Shown here piece by piece: positions 1 through 10,623 of a DNA stretch of 64,000 bases (position 1 is the stretch's first letter; every line of letters begins with the position of its first letter). A program made the position numbers and the translations under genes. The stretch is taken from the NCBI GenBank assembly GCA_027563935.2, contig CM050453.2:64216018-64280017 (forward strand), read 5' to 3'. Source of the DNA: Costus lasius (lineage: Eukaryota; Streptophyta; Magnoliopsida; Zingiberales; Costaceae). The notes below the pieces were generated by a model that ran no database searches, had not been told where the DNA came from, and worked only from the letters and a program-made list of their open reading frames with translations.

Positions 1-999
1 CAAGGGTCACTAGAATGTAACGTTGGGAACCTTAGGTTTTAAGCTTGCGCATGTCTCACTTTCACACTTTAGTCTTGAAAATCTTTGAATCTGAAAACCT
101 AGGTTTTAAGCTCCCCATTGGTTACCGTTGCCTCCAATCACCCCATCATTCCTGCTGCCGATCTTCCATGGTCATCCACCTCCACAAGTTACTGTTCCAT
201 TGCCGAGTCCACGCTTCAGCAAACCATTCCTCGGGTTGAACTTGAAGCACCTTGGAGGTCTCTACATCAACCATTGAGGGCATGCTATTGAAGATCCTTG
301 CCTGGGAAGGTTCAGAAGGGGTTCGGCCCCCTTCCCTTAAGGGGGCCCTAGGTGCATTCCTCCCAAATCCATACTTTAATCTTGCAATTGTACGTTTACC
401 TTGAGTGTTAGAGCTACATACCTAAGGTGATCTAGGGCATAGGAATTCGGTCCTTCATCACCCTTCAACGCACTAAATGTTCTAAACACCATTATGGGTG
501 TAATGAGATTATGGGCATGCTTGTAATTTCTGTAACGAACTCCGTTTCATCTGAAATTTTGCGGGTGAGTTGACCTTTAACTTGACTTGAATTCCGACCA
601 TAGTATGGTATCAAAGGTCGCCGATGTGAAGATTTCAGACAGGGTGAAATTACGGCTATATCCGTAACATCTTCTGTCGAAGTTTTCGTCATCCGAAAGG
701 CTTCTTTTGAGAAAGTTGAGGGCACGCCTTCAGAATATGATTATGCTTGAATGAAAACAGGCTTCTTGGATATTCAAACTAGAAATTATAGCCATAATAT
801 AGATTATGTCCTCGGTCGTAATTCTGGAAATTAGCTCCCCGTTTGAAGCAAAACTTCTCGTCAAGGTTCTTGATTCACTCTGGGACATAAATATATTTCC
901 AAATTGCTCCATAAATGAGTGAATTACCCTATATACATCAAACATGATAAGAAGTGAAGCTTCTGATGACAATCAACGAAATAAGCTGGAAAGCTATGG
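1..999. other. Unassigned flank, no supported gene
   Basis: No reading frame here looks like a protein family; the short frames are chance-length. Two structures stand out. A perfect 9-bp GC-rich inverted repeat with a 5-base loop lies at 325-347; it follows TTCG and resembles the hairpin near the 3' end of the Copia LTRs in this window. A TTACGG...CCGTAA palindrome of the kind seen in the Gypsy LTRs lies at 650-667. The stretch is probably decayed retroelement DNA into which Gypsy A inserted, but the family cannot be named. Confidence 0.4.
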
Positions 1000-1405
1000 T
1001 ACTTGTGAGACTAGTATATGGGTTAGTTAGGCACGAGGTGCTAGCGCAGACATATGTGTATATCAGTGGTAGACATGCTAGATCGACCGGCTGTGAGGCA
1101 ATGACTTGGTGTCATAAGTTATCCTCATAAGTGATAGGAGATGCATTTATCCTTAGACTTGAGGTCATTGACTCTTCTATATGGTTAGAGACATGCTTTG
1201 ATGCAACATAACACCTCACTATAGTTGGGACATTATAACGGTTATCATTGAGTATGTCATGACCCATATGAGAAGATCAATGTACAGACAGAGGATTTGC
1301 CCCTTCCTAAGGGAAGCATGATATCCATGGAGCTCTTCTATGGTTCTATGACTGAGAGTGTATGGCCATACCTAGGTGAGAACCTGATTTAGTCATGACC
1401 ATTGT
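1000..1405 (+). repeat. Decayed Copia-type LTR fragment
   Basis: This stretch follows the same order of landmarks as the Copia LTRs in the window (compare 3580-3830): GACTTGAGRTC, then ATAAYGGTTAT, then an AGAGGATTTGCC-like block, then the 12-bp palindrome GTATGGCCATAC at 1360-1371. Between landmarks it is strongly diverged. It is cut at 1405 by Gypsy A, so it is older than A. It is probably an LTR of a related but distinct Copia family in plus orientation; its left end was not found. Confidence 0.5.
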
Positions 1406-3193
1406 TGTGTCCGCAAGTGCACGGATACTAAGTAATAAATAAGATATCAAACCACAGAGACCTCATTTGTTAAGTACTGAATAATCAATTTCTCACTAGC
1501 TAGGCAATCGAAAATGATGAAAGCAAACTATCAGAAATTACACAAAAAAGTCAGAGAGAGAAACTAGGACTAGGGTTTCATCCACCTTAATTTCTATGAC
1601 TAGATATAAATAAGTGCTCGTCAGTTTATTCTTAGTATGACAAACATAAAATTTACTTTATAAATAAATCATCCCACTTTTGCACAAACAATTTACAAAG
1701 AACCAATCCTCACTTTTGTGCAGGATTCATTCAATGCTAAGGATAAGTAAATCATTGACAAAGAACACTTTCGTGCATCCAAATTCTAAATCAATCATCT
1801 CAAGTGAAAACTAAATACTTTCATACTTCAGTTTTCACAGGTTCTACTTACGGTTCTCCAACGATCCGATACTTAATTTCTTATAGTATCATCATGTTTA
1901 TTTCAATAACTCAATATTAGTTCAGATTATCAATCATGGCAATAAACTTCTAAAATCTAGAAATAAGAACAAACCTAATTTCTTAAGATGAGTTCCTAAA
2001 TCTCAATTTTAGCGTTGCAAGTTTTCACAAGTCATTTTTCAGTCCATATCGCAAAAACTCTAAATCATGCTGATAATATAAAACTATGGAGAATTAAGGG
2101 CAATCATCACATATGTAGAATCATCATAGTAAGATTATCCTGACAAAATAAAAAACATCTAGTCATTAAGAAATTAAGGGGATTACTCCCCCATGTCCCA
2201 AAAAGTGTTTAAGCTAGCATAGTTGAAGAATTACAATAAACCAAGGTTTTAAAGGATCAGAAATGGAAGAGAAAGGAGAAATTCAACTAACATCACGGCT
2301 GTAATGAAAATTACAGTCGTAATTTCGAGTATGAACAATGGCGGCGATGCCTCTTTTATTGATTTCTCCTCCGATCGATCTCCTTTCGCTCTGAAACTTC
2401 TGGGGTATGTTCTCCTCCTCTAGGCGCAGCTTCCCTTCAAATTTCACTGCCGGAGATACACTGTACACTTCGCGGCAGTGAAACCTAGGGCAACAGCAAA
2501 GATCACAATTTCTCTCTCGAACGTGGATCAAAATTGGAGCTTTTCATGTCTGTCTCTTCTCCTCAGTCTGACGAGTATTTCCCTTTTTACAGATCTCAAA
2601 TTGAAGGTCCAGATCATTCGCAATCATCTGCGCAAGAATCGGGCTTCAAAAAGTCTGAAAAAATCGGCTGCCTGGGTTAGAATTACGGCCATGAAAATCT
2701 TTACGGCAGTGCCATAATAACTGCAGAGTTCTTCTGTATAGAATTCAACCAGAATTATGGTCCGTAATTTACATTATGGTAGTACCGTAATTCCTGCAAA
2801 TCTTTCTGGTAAGAAATCGCCTCAAAATACAGCCCGTAATATTATTTACGGCGGTGCAGCAAAGTTTGTAAACCTTCTGTACGAAAGTTAACCCAAAATA
2901 TGGCAGTGCTATGAAATTACAGTAGTGCCAGGGTTTGTTCTGTAGGTGCAGAGAAACCACGGTACCGTAATATTAATTACGACCTTGCCGTAATTTGGTC
3001 TGAAGCTTTGAATTGCGTGAAATTTAACATGCAATCTTCTTTTGATGATGGGAATTCATCCATGCATTTGAATTTGCTTGAGAATGCCTTAAAATAGTGC
3101 CTTCTTACCTGAAAATGATCAAGAACCAGAAAAGGTATAGATTCTACAATATTTGATAAAAAGGCATAAAAATAAGCAAAAGAGCATGAATAT
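1406..3193 (-). repeat. Gypsy A 3' LTR, main part
   Basis: Starts TGTGTCCGCAAGTGC and aligns along its length with 31997-33699. The last 55 bases of the LTR (its U3 start) lie at 12322-12376 because Copia-1 inserted at 3193. Joined length is about 1843 bases. It contains decayed copies of the CACTTTCGTGCA motif at about 1670-1780 and a cluster of ACGG/CCGT palindromes at 2684-2996. Many positions read TG or CA where the other LTR keeps CG. Confidence 0.85.
2684..2996. repeat. TTACGG/CCGTAA palindrome cluster in Gypsy A 3' LTR
   Basis: Repeated half-sites TTACGG and CCGTAA face each other in imperfect palindromes, for example near 2685-2717, 2758-2795, 2829-2858, 2899-2930 and 2954-2996. The same pattern recurs at the equivalent place in every Gypsy LTR of the window. 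Function unknown. Confidence 0.7.
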
Positions 3194-4885
3194 TGTTGGG
3201 GGTATGCCCTTAAGTCTAATGTTTGAGGCCTTGGGATTGTAACAGTATCATGTAATAAACTCTTATGTTTATAAAGGCATGGTTGTTATTCAGGTTGTTA
3301 TATTGTCTGCTGCAATAATTGTACTTCTGAATAATGTCTCAAAGCTGTTCAGCTGGGCTGACATGTTATAAAGTCCTTAGTCGAGATATCTTTGTGAACA
3401 TGAGATAGCCTTGATATGGTTAAGACTAATATGTGTTCTAATCTTATAGGATGCTTCGAGCATGGAATAAGATGTAGACTCATGGGTACATTGGATATAC
3501 TGGACAGACCCTACTAGGATATTCAATTGTCTGTCACAATGTGAATAATCCTTGAATGCGACAAGTGGCACATTTCCTCTGACTTGAGATCGCTTGTGTT
3601 TCTAAATGATGATTGTCATTGTTTTGAGTTAGTTCAATATCATTTGAAACATAATGGTTATAGACTATCTTGGATGGTGAGCTTGAGTCATGTTAGGGCA
3701 TTAGTGATAGACAAAGGATTGCCGTCTCTTTAAATAGAGTGTGATGTTCTAAAGGGGCCCCCTGGATGAGATGATTGAGAAAAGTGTATGGCCATACCCA
3801 GATGACTATGTTCATCTGATCTAATCATGCTCATCATATTGGAATTACAAGCTTGACACGCTTGTCCAATAAGAACATCCAGTGGCAAAGGATACATGTA
3901 TGCCTTGTGAATTGGATTCACACTTGTGCTGTAGTTTGGGTGTAGTCTTGGAAGACTCTTTCCTTTATATCGGGAGACAGTGATGTGTTGCTAGATACCC
4001 CTCACTGATCGTGATAACGTAAGTTATCGTTACCGACATTTAAAGGAAACCCTTAGGGTCGCACAATTTGATGATATGGCTTACTAAGTCAGATCGTGTG
4101 GACTGAATTGTTTGGGTTCAGTTTAAAGGGATTTGAACTCTGATTGTAAGTGAGATCTGGTCTGATCATGTTTGATTGGTTAGGGCTTGAGATCGGTAAG
4201 CTTCGATCGAGAGAATAGATGCTAGATCAGTGAGATCAGGAGCATCAAGAGATCAACGGTCAGATCTTAAGCCTTATGGGTTTATTATGATCTGGACTAG
4301 TTGCTTGGCTTGTTTGGTTTCTTAAACCGAACCAACTCGATTTGAACTGGCTCATTACATGAGCGCATGGTTCAAGTGATGAGAAAAATGCGCTTTGGGC
4401 AAACCCATAGTCGCATGAGCGCATGAACGTTGAGGCTTTCTATTTTTAGAAAGCATGTCTCTAAACGTGACCATGCCTCACGTTTTTCTCCCTGACGCCT
4501 ATTGTCGCTCCTCTCTCTCGTGTCTCTGATTTCGAAGTGTTGGTGGAGTTGACGACAAGGAAGGAGATATCACCAAGCAAGGATTCACTCTCTCATCCCT
4601 TTCTCATTCGATCAAGACTTCTTGGAACCTTGCTAGCACAAGGAGCACCAAGAAAGTAGGCGACATCATTTGTGTGCGCCACCTTTGGAGGAGATCCCTT
4701 TCGCTCTCTCCTTCCAAGACACCATCCAAGCGATGGCAATGGTATGGATCTTTTACTTCTATACAAGCATTCGGTAGTTGATTATATTATTCATGCCATG
4801 CGATCCTAGGAAACCCTAGATTCCGCCCATGCAATTTTATGTTTGCGCATGCTTTAGGGTTTCGCCCCTCTTATGGGAACCTACA
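3194..4885 (+). repeat. Copia-1 5' LTR
   Basis: 1692 bases, TGTTGGGGG...CCTACA. Notable internal structures are a perfect 12-bp palindrome GTATGGCCATAC (3786-3797), the inverted repeat GATAACGTAAGTTATC (4013-4028) and a TTTATATCGGG block at about 3965 that could serve as a TATA element (weak). Near the 3' end the sequence TTCGCCCC...TGGGAACC is the family's weakest version of the C/G hairpin. One base shorter than its partner LTR, which has an extra T in TTACTTAAG. Confidence 0.95.
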
Positions 4886-6717
4886 ATTGGTATCAGAGGA
4901 GGTTGCTCCATGATTTATATGATTGCTACATGTTTTTGTGATCCATGTTTGACATGTTTAGATCTAGGATTACAACATGCGAAAATACATGTTAACTTGT
5001 TTCATGATGAAACTTGTTTTTGTTTTTCTTGGCGCATGCTTGTTGGCGCAACTATGGTTTTATCAAAAATCTATATAACTTGCGCGACTTACACTAGATC
5101 TAAGGCCCTGCTTTAAACCCTTAGACGGGTTATTAGGGTTGAAGTCATCCCCTAAGTTAGATCCAGACAGTCTGATCAGACCATCTGACAGCCTTGATGG
5201 GTCGACCAGATAGCATCTGTGCGCAAGCACGAGATGGCTATAGGTCGACTGCAGATAGGCGTGTAGCGATGTCTGATTGAGACAACCTATGAACGCACAT
5301 GAGTTAGGCCCGGGGTCACACCCGCTTGCCAGACCTCATTGTGGTCGTTCAGCCCTTGGCGCATGCATTGTTGACCTTTTGGTCGACTCAAGTCAGTTAG
5401 GACTTGGTGCATGTAAGGGCAGTGGATCTGACTAGGTCGGATGAGTGGATCCCTGGTAATGGACCGTTGTAAGGTAGTAGGGCACATAAGGAAAAATAAA
5501 ATTGATCTCAATGGGGTTTTTCAAAATTTAATTTTTCATGAATGGATCACATGATGATTGATGCCATTTGCTTGTTTATTTAATCTTATGTGGGCTGCCC
5601 ATGTTTAATGTGTGCTGTGCTGGGGCCTGCGTGCCTGGAATTTTACTGTAAATTAATTCTTATTTTTGTGATCTGCGAATCACAGTTTAATTAATTTATA
5701 AAATGTAATTGACCTGCGAGTCAATCTTGTCTAGATAGATTAATTTGTAAATTAGTCAGACAAGAGCACAGAGCACACTTGGCAAAGGCGCTTGCAGCAG
5801 AGGCTTGACCAGGTGGGAGGTCCAGGGTTCGACTCTGGGACCAGGCGCATTTACCTGGTGGGCGCACCTGAGCTGCAGATGGCGCTTGGGCCCTGGTTTG
5901 GGCCAAATGAGCAGCAAAAGACCCATGAAGAAAAGCAAGTGAAGACTTAAGTTAGGTTAAGGTCTTACTTAGGCTTAATGGGCTTTTACCACATAAGATC
6001 AGCATGCTTTCTATTTATTGCTTTTATAATTAGAATTGCATGAGTTTATCTTCTGCTATCACCATAGGAATTGCATGATAGTGAAGAAGATAAAAGACCG
6101 TTAAAATCCAACGCTAAAATATCAAGCTCGTAAGCCTTCTGACGCGAAACCTCACTGTTCTGATTATCGTTGGAGCCGTGTTGTACCCACTCAGTGGGCA
6201 TGTCCATCTATCTTCAGACGGTGCGGGATTACACCTGCGTGTTACAGAGAAGGGATTTATCGCTTCTCGTTGCTCAGCATAGCACGTGGTGGTCCAGGGA
6301 GTAGGTCGGGTCAGCTTGATCATGTAGGCTACATATGTGGCGCATATGGTAGCACATGGAGGCAGCCATCTGTGGGATCAGAGACTGTGTTGTACCAACT
6401 CAGTTGGCACAGTCTGCTGGATTGCCCAGATGAAGGGGAATCGCACGGGTTGGCGATTGGCTGGGACAGCCTACCAGAGATTAGTGCTTGTACTCTCTGT
6501 GCATCTTATCTCGCCTGAGCGGGACGCGGAGACCAAGTATGAAATCTGGATCCCATCTCACTAAAAGAGTTCTACTCTTTCGGGCTGTTTTGCTGGATTT
6601 TTCAGCCAGATAAAATAGTGAGAAAAAAGAATCATTCTTAAGTCCTGATTGATTCTTAACATTGATACTGACCTTGCTGTTCTTGCATTGTTGTAGATAC
6701 CTGCAGCAACGAACACC
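4886..6717 (+). other. Copia-1 untranslated leader with conserved hairpins
   Basis: 1.8 kb between LTR and gag. No frame is kept between copies, so it is probably RNA structure and packaging sequence rather than coding. Visible elements: an outer inverted repeat ACCAGGT/ACCTGGT (5808-5814, 5853-5859) around a 6-bp hairpin with loop TTCGA (5822-5838); two related near-palindromic hairpins at 6186-6198 and 6395-6407; and the hairpin AAAGAGT-TCT-ACTCTTT at 6564-6580. A pyrimidine-rich tract ending TTGTTGTAG at 6695 looks like a splice acceptor 22 bases before the gag ATG. Confidence 0.7.
4888..4899 (+). other. Copia-1 primer binding site (tRNA-iMet type)
   Basis: TGGTATCAGAGG lies two bases after the 5' LTR. 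It complements the 3' end of plant initiator methionine tRNA, the usual primer for Ty1/Copia reverse transcription. The last base differs from the canonical C found in copies 2-4. Confidence 0.9.
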
Positions 6718-9700
6718 ATGAGCTTCAATGTGCGATCCCTACTGGAAAGAGAGAAGTTTGCTGGGCCAAACTTCTCAGACTGGTTCGGACACCTTAAGAT
6801 TGTTCTTAAGGCAGAGAGGAAACTGTATGTCCTCGAGACGGCGATACCGCCTCAGCCCGCTCCGAACGCCGCAAGGGCGGTTCGGGAAGCTTATGAAAAG
6901 CACGTCAATGATAGCATTGATGTCGCTTGCCTGATGCTAGCGTCTATGACGCCACCGCTGCAGCGTCAGCATGAGGATATGTCTGCTATAGACATGATAG
7001 CGAACCTCAAGATGTTGTATGCTGCACAGGCGAGGACAGAACGCTATAATCTGACAAAGCTGTTCTTTCAGAGCAAACTGGCTGAAGGGAGCCCAGTGGG
7101 AGCTCACGTGCTCAAGATGATTGGGCACAAGGAGGCTCTAGAGAAACTGGGGCATACCATCAACCAGGAGCTTGCTGTAGACATTATTCTGCAGTCTCTC
7201 CTGCCCTCTTTCGATGCGTTCATTATTAACTTTAATATGAACAAAATCGATTGTACTCCGGCAGAGCTGCTGAATATGCTCTTGACTACTGAGGAGACTC
7301 TGAAGGGAAAGCCTTCGACCTCTGTCTTAATGGTTCCTTCAAGGAACAAGAAGAAGGGGAAGAAGGGCAAGGCCCCTGTCAAGAGTTACAGCAAGGCTCT
7401 GAAGCAAAAAGTTAAGCGGTCAAAGGAATACAGATGTTTCCACTGTGGCCAGCTAGGTCACTGGAAAAAGGACTGTAAAGCGCTCCAAGGAGATAAGAGG
7501 GGAAGCATCGCTTCTGGCTCAGGTATATACGTGACGGAAGTCATGGTTTCATCTTCTTCTATTTCATGGGTGTTGGACACTGCATGTGGAGTTCACATTT
7601 GTTCAAATGTACAGGAACTCAAGAGAAGAAGGCAGGTGGGACAGCATGAGGTGGACCTACGAGTTGGAAACGGGGCACGGGTTGCTGCTGTTGCTGTAGG
7701 AGACTATTTCATCTCTTTGCCATCTGGGCTTGTATTAGAACTAAACAGTTGTTACTTTGTTCCCAGCATTACTAAAAATATTATCTCCATTCCTGCTCTT
7801 GTCAGGAAGGGATTTTCCTTTGAATGCAATATTTCAAAGTGTGTTTTATCTTTCGATAATATTGTTTATGCTACTGGTTCAATTAACAATGGGTTATTCA
7901 TGTTGGACATGGAATGTTCTATACAAAATATTGATATTAAGAAAGCCAAGTATGCTGATGACAGCACCTTGCTATGGCATAGTCATTTAGGCCATATTAA
8001 CGAGAAACGCATTAAGCGGTTGCATGATAATGGACTGCTGGGATCATTCTCCTATGAGGAGATTGATACATGCAAGGCTTGTTTAATGGGTAAAATGACG
8101 AAGTCACCTTTTCCTAACAAAGGTCAAAGGGCTTCAGGTTTACATGACCTTGTACACAGTGATGTGTGTGGGCCATTTAGTAAACATGCCAGAGGTGGCT
8201 ATCAGTACTTCATTACCTTTACTGATGATTTCAGTAGGTATGGGTATGTCTATTTAATGAGACATAAAAGTGAATCTTTTGACAAGTTCAAAGAGTTCAA
8301 GAATGAAGTACAAAATCAGCTAGGCCGAAATATCAAGGCACTTCGTTCTGATCGAGGTGGAGAATACCTAAGTCGAGAGTTTACTGACTATCTAAAGGAG
8401 TGTGGGATTATCTCACAGCTCACTCCACCAGGAACACCGCAATGGAATGGTGTGTCCGAGAGGAGAAATAGAACGTTACTTGATATGGTTCGTTCTATGA
8501 TGAGTCAGGCTACTCTTCCATATTCCTTTTGGGGATTTGCACTGGAGACAGCTGCAAAGGTACTAAACCGAGTGCCATCCAAGGCAGTTTCAAAGACGCC
8601 ATATGAGTTATGGTATGGGAAACAGCCGAGCTTGACATTTATCAGGATCTGGGGCTGCGAGGCTTATGTCAAAAAGCTCGCCTCTGGGAAACTAGAGAGC
8701 AGATCTGAGAAATGTATCTTTGTCGGATACCCTAAGGAAACTAAGGGTTATTATTTCTACGATCCCAAAGAGAACAAGGTATTTGTTGCTCGGACGGCCA
8801 TATTTCTTGAGAAGGAGTTTCTTCTGCAAGAGGCCAGTGGGAGAGAAATAAAGCTGGATGAGAATCCAGAGGAAGGACAAAGTGCTCAAGCACAGTTGGA
8901 TGAGCCTGAGCCGGTAGAACAGGTTATTGAACAACCTGAGGCTCAGATATCACGGGAACCGCGAAGATCGGGAAGGATTCGTCGACAGCCTGAGCGCTAT
9001 GACAGAGTCTACATCATTGATAATGATGAACCCCTCACTTATGCGGATGCGGTCAGTGGACCGGAGTCAGCGAGATGGCTTGAAGCTATGCGCGCCGAGA
9101 TGGACTCCATGTCAGATAACCAAGTTTGGGATTTCGTTGATCCGCCTCTGGGAGTTATCCCTATAGGCTGTAAATGGATCTTCAAGAAGAAGATTGACAT
9201 GGATGGTAACGTGGTTACCTATAAAGGCAGGCTAGTTGCGAAAGGTTTCAAACAAATCTACGGGATAGATTATGATGAAACTTTCTCACCTGTAGCTATG
9301 TTTAAGTCTATTCGGATTCTTTTCGCGATAGCTGCATATTATGATTATGAGATTTGGCAAATGGATGTGAAAAACAGCTTTCCTGAATGGAAATCTGGAT
9401 GAGGATGTGTATATGACACAACTAGAAGGTTTCACTAATCCATCAGATCGTCATAAGATATGCAAGTTAAAGAAGTCTATTTATGGACTTAAACAAGCAT
9501 CAAGAAGCTGGAATATTCGTTTTGATGAATCAGTCAGTGAATTTGGTTTCATCAAGAACGAGGATGACCCGTGTGTATATAAGAGGTTTAGTGGGAGCGT
9601 GATTACTTTCCTAGTCCTCTACGTCGATGATATCTTGATCATTGGAAATGACATTCCTGAAATGCATGCGGTTAAGGCATGGTTAAGGAAATGTTTCCAG

Positions 9701-10603
9701 ATGAAAGATCTAGGAGAAGCAGCCTATGTATTAGGTGTGAAGATCTACAGGGATAGATCTAAGAGGCTTCTCGGGCTGTGCCAGAGTACTTACATCGATA
9801 AAGTCCTGGAGAGATTTCATTTAGAGAATTCTAAAAGAGGATATCTTCCAGTCAGACATGGTCTGAATCTTTCGAAGAGTCAGTGTCCACAAACATAGAC
9901 TGAGAAAGATGAAATGGACAATACGCCTTATGCTTCAGCTATTGGATCCATTATGTATGCGATGTTGTGTACTCGCCCAGACGTCGCTTACGGGTTAAGC
10001 GTGACCAGTCGGTTCCAAAGTAATCCAGGTATGGCGCACTGGGTTGCGGTCAAGAACATTTTAAAATATCTGCGGAGGACCAAAGATATGTTCTTGGTGT
10101 ATGGTGGTCAGGAAGAACTCAGTATTGAAGGATATACTGACGCTTCATTCCAGTCTAACCAGGATGATTTCCGATCACAATCAGGCTATGTTTTTAGCTT
10201 GAATGGAGGAGCAGTGGTGTGGAAGAGTTTCAAACAGTCAACTGTTGCTGATTCCACAACAGAAGCCGAGTATGTTGCAGCCTCGGAAGCATCCAAGGAG
10301 GTAGTGTGGATTCGTAAGTTCGTGAGAGAACTTGGTGTTGTTCCTTCGAGTGCAGATCCTTTGGTTATCTTTTGTGATAACACTGGAGCAATCGCACAAG
10401 CAAAGGAACCACGGTCGCACCAGAAGTCCAAGCACATACAGAGACGGTTTCACTTGATCCGGGAGATCATAGATCGTGGCGAGATCAAAGTTTGCATGGT
10501 TCATACAGATGACAATCTGGCAGACCCGCTTACTAAGCCTCTGGCGCAGCAGAAGCATGAGAAGCACTGTAATAATATGGGTTTGAGATTTCTCAACCAT
10601 TAG
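6718..10603 (+). pseudogene. gag-pol: Copia-1 gag-pol polyprotein, one frameshift and one nonsense
   Basis: Encodes capsid/nucleocapsid, aspartic protease, integrase, reverse transcriptase and RNase H, which would package, copy and insert the element. From ATG 6718 the frame is open for 894 codons. Gag fills residues 1-260 with a CCHC knuckle starting at C240. The protease motif DTACG starts at D287. An HHCC region (HSHLGH...CKAC) precedes the integrase triad D482, D545, E581 (D-62-D-35-E spacing). RT follows. An extra A in the run 9370-9374 (five A; copy 4 has four) shifts the frame just after MDVK, ending at 9402. The +1 frame carries YVDD at 9620-9631 until CAG has become TAG at 9896-9898. 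RNase H (YTDAS at about 10130-10145) runs to TAG 10601-10603. The protein is dead as encoded unless complemented. Confidence 0.95.
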
Positions 10604-10611
10604 ATTAAGTG

Positions 10612-10622
10612 CAAGTGGGAGA
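10612..10622 (+). other. Copia-1 polypurine tract
   Basis: CAAGTGGGAGA, one base before the 3' LTR. This is the purine-rich site expected to prime plus-strand synthesis. The same sequence is found beside the 3' LTR of copies 2, 3 and 4. Confidence 0.85.
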
Positions 10623-10623
10623 T

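Noticed and set aside
45..972. Three short frames in the left flank (45-239, 492-725, 730-972)
   Set aside because: Chance-length, no domain, no homology to other parts of the window.
3377..3921. Frames of about 63 codons antisense to every Copia LTR (3377-3571, 3730-3921 and their copies)
   Set aside because: They recur because the LTRs are near-identical. The equivalent frame is broken in the solo LTR 19659-21358, and no start context or protein family supports them.
5800..5860. Genuine tRNA gene in the Copia leader (B-box-like GGTTCGACTC)
   Set aside because: No acceptor, D or anticodon arms can be built, and the distance to any A-box-like sequence is too short. Treated as a leader hairpin.
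6114..6564. Overlapping 60-110 codon frames in the Copia leaders (for example 6114-6323, 6270-6518, 54927-55253, 60714-60956)
   Set aside because: The frames lie on both strands, shift register between copies and follow hairpins; nucleotide conservation explains them better than coding.
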